A stretch of DNA of 6,066 nucleotides from JADJLQ01 sp964396995 (lineage in GTDB: Bacteria; Bacteroidota; Bacteroidia; Chitinophagales; Saprospiraceae): positions 1 to 6,066 of the forward strand of contig CAYNIG010000306.1 in assembly GCA_964396995.1 (NCBI GenBank), written 5' to 3'. Each line of letters starts with the position of its first letter. Within the stretch, counting starts at the first letter, position 1. Position numbers and translations under genes: made by a program. The notes beneath the pieces were generated by a model. It was not told where the DNA came from. It did not search any database and saw only the letters and a list, made by a program, of their open reading frames with translations. Below are positions 1 through 6,009 of this stretch, in pieces.

Positions 1-993
1 AAAGATCATTTCAATATTAACAGGAAAACTTTCAATACCTATTCCGGAAAAAGATTAGAAAAAAGCCCTACCATTCTGGGCCATGAAATAATCGGACGCA
101 TCGCAGGTTTTGGTCCACATGCGCAAAATATGGATGTAAGAGGAAGGTATTTAAGTGCAGGGGAACGAGTTACCTGGGCGATCTATGCTACTGACCCCAA
201 CGATTTGAATTATATACATGGAATGCCACAGAAAGCAGAGAGGTTATACAAATACGGACACGAACAAATAAATGATACTCAAACCTTGCATGGAGGCTTG
301 AGTGAATACATCATTCTGAAGCCCTATACTCCAATCATTAAAATAGATGAACGTATTCCGCTGCCTGTGGCAGCTACCATAAATTGCACTATCAGTACAA
401 TAGCAGGGGCCATGAGGCTATTGGATAATGTAGCCGGTAAGAATATACTTATTTGCGGTAGTGGCATGCTCGGAATGCTTGCTATATCGATGTGCAAAAT
501 AAAACAAGCGAATAAAATTGTCGTTGTGGACAGCAACGAGGAAAGGCTGGCTTTGGCTCCCTATTTTGGTGCCAGCCATATCATCCATACCAGTCAATTC
601 AATGCAGAAGGGTTGTCTGCTTTATTACATCATCCATGTCCCTTCGACAGCGTAATAGAAGTAAGTGGCAGCAATAAGGCTATGCAGATGTCATTGGATT
701 CATTAAAAATAGGCGGTACTGCCGTTTGGCTGGGGGCAACCTTTCCTCAGGAAGATGTTTGTATTTCCGCTGAAAAAATGGTCAGAAAATTATTAACCAT
801 TCGTGGATTGCACAACTATAATATTCAAGATTTTATTTACGCCGTAGAATTTATTGAGGCCCACCATACAACCTTTCCATTTGAATCACTTATACACCAA
901 TCATTTAATCTGAATCAAATAAACGAGGCATTTGAATATGCTGTTCGATTTAACCCTTTCAGAGTAGGAATAACAATGCAAAAAAGTTTATGA
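1..993 (+). CDS. Zinc-type alcohol dehydrogenase, phosphonate-catabolism-associated type (5' partial)
   Basis: Medium-chain alcohol dehydrogenase, cut by the left window edge. The frame is open from base 1, and the codons before the ATG at 130 are clearly part of the protein: they encode TYSGKR and ILGHEIIG, the catalytic-domain signature with the zinc-ligand His (fragment residue 28) and following Glu. The ATG at 130 is therefore an internal Met. A Rossmann motif GSGMLG (fragment residues 153-158) is followed by VVVD (Asp 177), which favours NAD over NADP. The PQKAERLYKYGHE and HGGLSEY stretches resemble the dehydrogenase clade that sits beside phosphonatase-like hydrolases. The four Cys of the structural zinc lobe are replaced by Asp65, Asp68, Tyr71 and Ala79 at the exact C-x2-C-x2-C-x7-C spacing. 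A Cys in the INC motif (129) remains. An ungapped alignment puts Asn where the first catalytic Cys is expected, but the N-terminus is missing. The stop overlaps the next gene's start. Probable role: oxidising or reducing an alcohol/aldehyde made in the pathway. The family call is firm, the substrate unknown. Confidence 0.88.
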   Translation, partial: KDHFNINRKTFNTYSGKRLEKSPTILGHEIIGRIAGFGPHAQNMDVRGRYLSAGERVTWAIYATDPNDLNYIHGMPQKAERLYKYGHEQINDTQTLHGGLSEYIILKPYTPIIKIDERIPLPVAATINCTISTIAGAMRLLDNVAGKNILICGSGMLGMLAISMCKIKQANKIVVVDSNEERLALAPYFGASHIIHTSQFNAEGLSALLHHPCPFDSVIEVSGSNKAMQMSLDSLKIGGTAVWLGATFPQEDVCISAEKMVRKLLTIRGLHNYNIQDFIYAVEFIEAHHTTFPFESLIHQSFNLNQINEAFEYAVRFNPFRVGITMQKSL

Positions 994-1718
994 CCAAAAT
1001 AAAACTAGCTGTCTTTGATTTGTCAGGTACCACTGTGAATGACCATAATGCTGTAGCTAACAGTTTGTGGCAGGCTGCAACGGAAGCAGGGCTTGAGGTA
1101 ACACTTGACGATTTCCAGCAATCGATCGGTACCAATAAAATACATATGTATCAGTATTTGATAGCTAAGAACAACGGAATGCAGGTGAGCCTTCGACACC
1201 TGGAGCAATATCATTTTCCGGATTTTTATGATCAAGCTGTAAAGCTCTTTGAAAGATATTCCAAAATCATGATAGATTATTACCAGCACCATTTACAGGC
1301 AATGGATGGCACTGAAGAGGTATTTGATTGGTGTCGGACTAAAGATATTAAAATTGCGACGGATACCGGGTTTCATAGGGAAATAAATGATGCCATACAG
1401 CAAGGGTTAAAATGGGTCGAACGGCAAATAGTAGACTTAGCAGTTGATATTGACCATGTGAAAGGAATTGGCAGACCAGCTCCTTTCATGATATTTCACA
1501 TTATGAAGGAACTCAATATCCAGAGCGTCCACGAGGTGATTAAAATTGGAGACACCCCAGCTGATCTTTACAGTGGATTCCATGCCGGATGTAAAGGGAA
1601 TATAGGAGTATTAAGCGGGGCCAACACGGAGGAAGTTTTAATCCAACACCCACATACCCATATTATTAACAGCATACTGGAATTACCCCGTCTGATTGAA
1701 AATCATTTTAATTTATGA
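990..1718 (+). CDS. Phosphonatase-like HAD hydrolase (PhnX-related)
   Basis: Cytoplasmic HAD-superfamily hydrolase of 242 residues, the usual length for this group. Motif I is FDLSGTT with nucleophile Asp10; Ser12 replaces the second Asp of DxDxT, as the small residue does in phosphonoacetaldehyde hydrolases. The helical cap (about 18-105) contains GTNKI with Lys50, matching the lysine that forms a Schiff base with phosphonoacetaldehyde in PhnX. Motif II is TDTGF (Thr126), motif III uses Arg162 in GRPAP instead of Lys, and motif IV is GDTPADL (Asp188, Asp192). The C-terminal HPHTHIINSILELP stretch is typical of the phosphonatase-like clade, not of PhnX proper. The position of PhnX His56 holds Met53. 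Known of the clade: it is proposed to split the C-P bond of a 2-oxoethylphosphonate such as phosphonoacetaldehyde or its hydroxy form; that is inference here. The ATG overlaps the dehydrogenase stop by four bases (ATGA) and the stop overlaps the transporter start the same way, so translational coupling is likely. Confidence 0.9.
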   Translation: MTKIKLAVFDLSGTTVNDHNAVANSLWQAATEAGLEVTLDDFQQSIGTNKIHMYQYLIAKNNGMQVSLRHLEQYHFPDFYDQAVKLFERYSKIMIDYYQHHLQAMDGTEEVFDWCRTKDIKIATDTGFHREINDAIQQGLKWVERQIVDLAVDIDHVKGIGRPAPFMIFHIMKELNIQSVHEVIKIGDTPADLYSGFHAGCKGNIGVLSGANTEEVLIQHPHTHIINSILELPRLIENHFNL

Positions 1719-3016
1719 CCTCTGCGTTCCTGAATAAGAATTCTTATTTCTGGCATTCCATTTACTGCATGTCAGCTGCATTCCTTACTTATTGCAGTAT
1801 GTATGCATTTAGGAAACCAATTTCTTCCGGCGTATTTGAATCCAATCAGTTGTGGGGAGTAGACTATAAAATAATTCTGATTACAGCCCAGGCAATAGGA
1901 TATACCATCTCTAAATTTGCCGGTATTAAATTGATTTCCGAAATGAAATCGCACCAAAGGATATCCTATATTTTAATTTTACTGGGTATCTCCTGGTTCG
2001 GATTATTCTTGTTTGCAACATTAGGATTTCCATGGGGTACGATAGGTTTATTTATAAATGGACTTCCGCTGGGAATGATCTGGGGAATAGTATTCTCATT
2101 TTTAGAAGGCAGGAGAAACACGGAGTTATTGGGTGTAGGCATGTCAGTGAGTTTTATTATTGCTTCCGGGCTAGTGAAATCAATTGGAAGGTTCTTAATA
2201 GATCAAATGGGAGTGTCAGAATTCTGGATGCCCTTTTGTACCGGTATCCTTTTTATTCTGCCCTTGTTGATTGGTGTTTGGATGCTTTCAAAAATTCCAC
2301 CTCCAACTACGGAGGATAAAATGGCCCGCACGGAAAGGGTTCCTATGAATTACAGGGAAAGAATGTCTTTTTTCAGATCTTTTGCACCCGGTATTGCATT
2401 ATTGGTATGCGTTTATGTTGCCCTCACTATCCTTCGCGACCTAAGAGATAATTTTTCAGTAGAACTGTGGAATGAGCTGGGCTTCGAAAATACCTCTCGC
2501 TTATTGACCTTATCCGAAATTCCCATCGCCATACTTGTATTTTTGATTGTGGCTTCCATGATCCTGATCAAAAACAATCGTATTGCTTTTATGACAAATA
2601 TAATCATGATTATGAGTGGAGGGGCATTATTATTGATCTCCACCTTTTTGCATCTGGCTCAGCTCATCAGTCCGATCATGTGGATGATATCCATTGGCTT
2701 TGCGATGTACCTTTCATACATTAGTTATCATACAATGTTATTTGAAAGATGGATTGCTGCTTTTAAATATCAAAGCAATATTGGTTTTCTGATGTATCTG
2801 GCTGATTCTTTTGGTTACCTGGGAAGCGTATGTATATTATTCTTAAAAAACTTTGGAAGGCATTCCACTTCCTGGCTCAAATACATAGAACTTACTACTT
2901 ATGTAACAGGTACAAGTATTTTAATCCTGGGACTGCTTTCGCTTATTTATTTTGAAATTAAATTCAGGAAAATAAAAACACAATCTATTTCCAGTACGGA
3001 AACAAGGTTTGCGTGA
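1715..3016 (+). CDS. MFS transporter, DUF5690 family; candidate organophosphate/phosphonate permease
   Basis: Integral inner-membrane protein of 433 residues with about twelve hydrophobic helices (roughly 13-33, 52-73, 84-104, 107-130, 140-160, 170-192, 224-245, 268-288, 290-312, 319-342, 352-377, 392-414). A charged loop at about 193-222 joins the two six-helix halves, the normal major-facilitator plan. The wording of the N-terminal half (YAFRKP near 30-35, INGLPLGMIWG at 114-124, FSFLEGRR at 127-134, VSEFWMPF at 167-174) matches my recollection of DUF5690 proteins of Bacteroidota, which have no assigned function. Arg33-Lys34 at the end of TM1 and Arg241 in TM7 sit where GlpT has Arg45-Lys46 and Arg269, the pair that binds the phosphate group. 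With the upstream phosphonatase-like gene, import of an organophosphorus compound, perhaps in exchange for phosphate, is a reasonable inference. It begins with ATG inside the ATGA overlap with the hydrolase and is the last gene of the operon. Confidence 0.85.
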   Translation: MTSAFLNKNSYFWHSIYCMSAAFLTYCSMYAFRKPISSGVFESNQLWGVDYKIILITAQAIGYTISKFAGIKLISEMKSHQRISYILILLGISWFGLFLFATLGFPWGTIGLFINGLPLGMIWGIVFSFLEGRRNTELLGVGMSVSFIIASGLVKSIGRFLIDQMGVSEFWMPFCTGILFILPLLIGVWMLSKIPPPTTEDKMARTERVPMNYRERMSFFRSFAPGIALLVCVYVALTILRDLRDNFSVELWNELGFENTSRLLTLSEIPIAILVFLIVASMILIKNNRIAFMTNIIMIMSGGALLLISTFLHLAQLISPIMWMISIGFAMYLSYISYHTMLFERWIAAFKYQSNIGFLMYLADSFGYLGSVCILFLKNFGRHSTSWLKYIELTTYVTGTSILILGLLSLIYFEIKFRKIKTQSISSTETRFA

Positions 3017-3024
3017 AGCCTTGT
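3002..3024 (+). terminator. Hairpin at the end of the operon, possible terminator
   Basis: A 9-bp stem (ACAAGGTTT with AAGCCTTGT, one G-T wobble) closes a five-base loop, GCGTG. The hairpin spans the transporter's TGA stop codon (3014-3016) and lies in the gap between two convergent genes, where a terminator is expected. The sequence after it is T-rich (TAATTATTCTGTT, then CTTTTT at 3044-3049), but no tight T-run follows the stem directly. It could serve either strand or act with a protein factor. Seen directly: the inverted repeat. Inferred: termination. Confidence 0.5.
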
Positions 3025-3052
3025 CGTAATTATTCTGTTAAACCTTTTTCCA

Positions 3053-5506
3053 TCAATCATCATCCCCGTCTTCTTTATTATCGTATTTCAAAAAGGCAGC
3101 TCTGCGAGGAGCAGGCATTTCGCTATTCAATCCTTTTACTGATTGCCATACAATACGACTAAACTCGAGATCATGTATCAAATCCGGTTTAGACAGATCA
3201 AATTCCTGAGATTTTTTTGAATTAAGACTTACAGAAATATTCATTTCATTCAAATCAATATTATTTCGAATTGAATTGAATGGAGTAAGGTCCGCACTTT
3301 TTTGAAAGCATCTCCACATCGGAGTAGCTGCTGCATCATACTGACTCATAGGCGGCAAGCCCAGTATCAATTCCATTGTACGTAACATACTTGCCGTCGA
3401 ATACATGGTGTGGTCTACAAAATTTCTCTTTACAAATCCTCCTGCCACATAGGCTGTGGATCTGTGTGCATCGATATGATCTGATCCGTTTTGCGCATCA
3501 TCTTCCAAAATAAAAATAGCAGTCTGTTCCCAGATCGCTGTTTTTGATAAATGCTCTACAAACAGGCCTACCGCGAGATCATTATCTGCAACCATGGCTT
3601 GTGTAGTAGGCATGCCCAATCTGGCACCGGCAGTATGATCATTTCCAAATCGAACTATACTTAAATGGGGAACCTTGTTCATTGCCAGCAAAGAATCAAA
3701 ATCCTGCCTCCAATATCTAAACCGGGTGGTATCTTTTACACCCAAGTCATAGGTTGGAAATCCAGGGCTGTAGTTATTTTGCAGATTAGGAATATTCTTC
3801 CTTTGCTCCACAAATTCTCCGTATGATCTGTATCGTATACCTGCCTTGGCTGCAAAATCCCAAATGAATCCATCTCGTGGAAATGCGATCTTTCTGCTTC
3901 CTTCATAATCATACGTGCCTCCTCTGCCGCCATAGCTGGTGACCCACGTTTTTTCTACATAATCATTTGCATAGGCTCCCATAGACCAATTGTGGCCATC
4001 AGCGCTTACTTCTGCATCTACATAAAAATTATCCAATAATACAAATTGCTTTACAAGAGCATGTTGATTGGGTGTAACTTTTTCTGGAAATAAACATAAA
4101 CTCGCATCCCCATTGCCATCCTTTACATCTCCCAAAACCTGGTCATAGGTGCGATTTTCTTTAATAACATAGAATACATATTTTATTGGCGACTGATCAC
4201 CTACTTTCGTAGGTATTGGATTGTCTTTTTCTCCATCAGCAATGGTTTCTTTTGATTTAGTATAAGGTGTGTTTTTATATACCATGTCTGTAAATACAGA
4301 TAATCTTGCTTCGTCAGGAACAGGGAATACAGACAAGCTGCCTTTCATCAAACCACCAATGTACTGCGTGCCTCTGTTAGCTGCCGGATTAGCCCCTTTA
4401 TATTGAGGACTGGTTGAAGACACCGGATTGGGACCTTTAGGATTTGGATAAGAGGTAAGACCTTTTCCATTGGCTACGTACAGTTTATCATTATTCACCC
4501 GTACCACTGTAGGATACCACCCTACCGGTATAAAACCCAAGGATTTGCTGAATCCTTTTTTTGATACATCAAAAACAGCTATGCAATTATTGTCTGCATT
4601 AGCTACATACAACCTGGAGTCTTTTTTGTCCAGGGTCACACTATTTGGGGTAGTGCCCACAGGAGCATCAGGATATAAAGAACAAGTGAGCACCTCCACC
4701 ACTTTTTGGGTAGCTGTATTGATTACGGTAACAGTATTATCATTTCCATGAGAAACATACAGATATTGGCCATCTGAAGTAATCGTCATTTCATTTGGAT
4801 TTTTATCCACCGGGATAGTATGCACGAATGTTTGTTTTCCCGTGTCGTAAGCCAATATCCGGCTGCCTCCCCAAAGGCTTATATACAGTATTTTTTGATC
4901 TTTGGAAAGCAAACACGTATACGGCTCAGCCTCCAGATCCATCTTATTTATTATAGTATTGGTGGTCAGATCAATAGTGTACAATTTGTTATTTTCTTTA
5001 CTTACCACATATAACGAATTATTACCGATACACAATCCCGCAGGAGACACCTTTACCGGCCATATGCTATCCAGTACGATATCCGATGACTTAGTCAGGA
5101 TACCATTCAAATGGTGTAACACCACTATTTTATTATCATTACCACCTGAAGCATAAATGTATTTTTCATCCTTACTAAAGGCGAGTCCCAGCCAGGCTTT
5201 ATCCATGATGTATTCTGATACCAGGGAGTCTTTCATGAGATCTATTAATTGTATGCTTTGAGTGCTCTGTCCATTATTGGTAATGGCCATCCACTTTTTT
5301 GACGGAGAGATCGCCATATTCAATGGCAAATCGTGGAGGGGGATTTGTTTACCATGAGGGGTAATGGTCCATCCATTGGGTAAGGTTACTTTATTAGCCT
5401 GGAGAGACTGCGCTAAGTTGATTTTTTCCTGATCTGACAGAAGTTTATTGGTTGTGCAGGAATACCAAAAGGTCAAGATGCAAATTGCGATAAATAAATA
5501 TTTCAC
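3053..5506 (-). CDS. Predicted lipoprotein: YncE-like beta-propeller fused to phosphoesterase (alkaline phosphatase-like) domain
   Basis: Envelope protein of 817 residues. A hydrophobic signal (residues 3-15) ends in WYSC, so Cys17 is a probable lipidation site, though Trp at -3 is a loose lipobox. Residues about 65-397 form a propeller: seven strand repeats begin near 72, 117, 165, 206, 248, 298 and 341, with wording such as YLYVSHGNDN and RLYVANADNN (YVTN/YncE type). A Pro/Gly/Asn-rich linker (350-390) leads to a phosphoesterase domain from about 440: IKENRTYD (Glu450, Asn451), DAEVSADGHNW (497-507), EDD (668-670), SDHIDAHR (675-682) and DHTMYSTASMLRT (698-710), covering the expected metal and active-site regions of the PF04185-type family. 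The C-terminus is acidic (KEDGDDD). The start is GTG: an in-frame TAA lies nine bases upstream, and the next in-frame ATG (Met63) would remove the signal. The gene is convergent with the transporter. Likely activity is hydrolysis of phosphate esters outside the cytoplasm; substrate unknown. Confidence 0.88.
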   Translation of the reverse strand: MKYLFIAICILTFWYSCTTNKLLSDQEKINLAQSLQANKVTLPNGWTITPHGKQIPLHDLPLNMAISPSKKWMAITNNGQSTQSIQLIDLMKDSLVSEYIMDKAWLGLAFSKDEKYIYASGGNDNKIVVLHHLNGILTKSSDIVLDSIWPVKVSPAGLCIGNNSLYVVSKENNKLYTIDLTTNTIINKMDLEAEPYTCLLSKDQKILYISLWGGSRILAYDTGKQTFVHTIPVDKNPNEMTITSDGQYLYVSHGNDNTVTVINTATQKVVEVLTCSLYPDAPVGTTPNSVTLDKKDSRLYVANADNNCIAVFDVSKKGFSKSLGFIPVGWYPTVVRVNNDKLYVANGKGLTSYPNPKGPNPVSSTSPQYKGANPAANRGTQYIGGLMKGSLSVFPVPDEARLSVFTDMVYKNTPYTKSKETIADGEKDNPIPTKVGDQSPIKYVFYVIKENRTYDQVLGDVKDGNGDASLCLFPEKVTPNQHALVKQFVLLDNFYVDAEVSADGHNWSMGAYANDYVEKTWVTSYGGRGGTYDYEGSRKIAFPRDGFIWDFAAKAGIRYRSYGEFVEQRKNIPNLQNNYSPGFPTYDLGVKDTTRFRYWRQDFDSLLAMNKVPHLSIVRFGNDHTAGARLGMPTTQAMVADNDLAVGLFVEHLSKTAIWEQTAIFILEDDAQNGSDHIDAHRSTAYVAGGFVKRNFVDHTMYSTASMLRTMELILGLPPMSQYDAAATPMWRCFQKSADLTPFNSIRNNIDLNEMNISVSLNSKKSQEFDLSKPDLIHDLEFSRIVWQSVKGLNSEMPAPRRAAFLKYDNKEDGDDD

Positions 5507-5523
5507 GATAAATTAATTTTCAT
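5503..5523 (-). other. Mini-ORF MKINLS overlapping the GTG start of the lipoprotein gene
   Basis: On the minus strand an ATG at 5523-5521 opens six codons (MKINLS) and stops at TGA 5505-5503. The stop shares bases with the GTG start of the lipoprotein gene (GTGA), in the +1-shifted frame. It could be a coupling leader that delivers ribosomes to a weak GTG start, or it may be chance in AT-rich DNA. A start at this ATG plus a one-base indel would also explain it, but nothing else suggests a frameshift. Confidence 0.25.
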
Positions 5524-5645
5524 TTTAAAACTATAACCTGCCAAATCCCATTAATGAGCATAATTAATCTGTTCCATCAATCTCCCTTCATATCAGAACC
5601 AAATTAATTATAAGCAGAACTTGAAAACAAACTACTTGTTTACAC

Positions 5646-5653
5646 CAAAACTA
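5646..5653 (-). promoter_or_regulatory. Candidate -7 element for the lipoprotein gene
   Basis: The minus strand reads TAGTTTTG, a full match to the Bacteroidota -7 consensus TAnnTTTG. It lies about 140 bases upstream of the GTG start. A TTTG resembling a -33 element is at 5684-5681 but is 27 bases away, longer than the usual spacing of about 20, so support is partial. Confidence 0.33.
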
Positions 5654-5690
5654 CAAAAACAAATGCATTTACGTAGGATTCAAATCAGTT

Positions 5691-5750
5691 ACTGCGATCA
5701 CGAAGGGAAGTGCCGACGCTGTCACCACACTCAAATGATTTGCGGAGCTA
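5691..5750. other. GC-rich island with open frames on both strands, unknown nature
   Basis: About 53% G+C over these 60 bases (about 60% over the first 40), inside an intergenic region of roughly 30%. A minus-strand frame is open from 5794 to 5669 (41 codons then TAA, with a GTG start possible), and a plus-strand ATG frame runs 5663-5764 (33 residues, with Cys11, Cys17, Cys20, Cys27 and His13, His21, His22). A small imperfect hairpin can be drawn: GCG-CAC paired with GTG-CGC around the loop GAAGGGAA. Overlapping open frames on both strands suggest a structured or dispersed repeat, or a relic, more than a gene. I do not recognise it. Confidence 0.35.
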
Positions 5751-5823
5751 TTCCCATTACTTAGTCCTTTTATTTGCACTATCCTTAAAACGCATTAAAA
5801 ATTAAGTTCCATTAGTCTAAGGT

Positions 5824-5831
5824 CACCTTTG
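5824..5831 (+). promoter_or_regulatory. Candidate -7 element for the PhoH-type gene
   Basis: CACCTTTG followed by CA matches TAnnTTTG at seven of eight positions and resembles the frequent Bacteroidota form TACCTTTGCA. No clean TTG-type -33 box is seen about 20 bases upstream (AAGTTCC is the nearest). If used, the transcript would have a leader of about 170 bases before the ATG at 6010. Confidence 0.4.
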
Positions 5832-5970
5832 CACATTACGCCATGATTAAATTGATATTATTATTAAGTTAATGCAGCTGGTAGTGTTTTTACAACAGGT
5901 ACACGCCGGCGACCTATTCAATATTAAATTAGTATTAAAACTAAAAAAATGATCTCAAAGCTGAAAAGAA

Positions 5971-5994
5971 TATATTAATTTTATTTTTAATATA
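5971..5994. repeat. AT-only inverted repeat just upstream of the PhoH-type start
   Basis: TATATTAA (5971-5978) and TTAATATA (5987-5994) are perfect 8-base inverted repeats around an 8-base loop, ending 15 bases before the ATG at 6010. In RNA it would be a weak hairpin next to the translation start; in DNA it could be an operator or an easily melted AT tract. Its function is not established, and chance is plausible in such AT-rich sequence. Confidence 0.4.
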
Positions 5995-6009
5995 AAAAAA
6001 CTTCAACCC

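Larger units (their letters stand above)
5507..6009. other. 503-base divergent intergenic region without a convincing gene
   Basis: It separates the minus-strand lipoprotein gene from the plus-strand PhoH-type gene, so both promoters should lie here. It is mostly AT-rich, with a GC-rich island at 5691-5750, a smaller GC patch with the palindrome CGCCGGCG at 5904-5911, and an AT-only inverted repeat at 5971-5994. No tRNA or rRNA is recognisable by eye, and the open frames are all short with no recognisable domain. Confidence 0.7.

Noticed and set aside
130..993. The dehydrogenase as a complete gene starting at the ATG at 130
   Set aside because: The same frame is open to base 1 and encodes the conserved ILGHEIIG zinc-ligand region upstream of that ATG, so the gene begins outside the window.
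2032..2319. A 95-codon open frame inside the transporter gene on the same strand
   Set aside because: It overlaps conserved transporter segments in another frame and has no membrane or domain pattern of its own.
4470..5156. Plus-strand open frames of 60-90 codons across the lipoprotein gene
   Set aside because: They lie antisense to a well-supported coding sequence, show no recognisable domain, and are the expected shadows of it.
5691..5750. tRNA, CRISPR repeat or insertion-sequence end in the GC-rich island
   Set aside because: No cloverleaf arms or CCA end, no repeated spacers, and no terminal inverted repeats or target duplications could be found within the window.
5843..5872. Nine-residue ORF MIKLILLLS just after the candidate PhoH promoter
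   Set aside because: Too short and AT-biased to support; leader-peptide function would need conservation evidence. Recorded only because it begins about 12 bases after the candidate -7 element.
5507..6009. Phosphate-starvation (Pho box) control, suggested by the phosphoesterase and the PhoH name
   Set aside because: No direct repeats resembling a Pho box were seen, and the name PhoH alone does not show phosphate regulation in this phylum.
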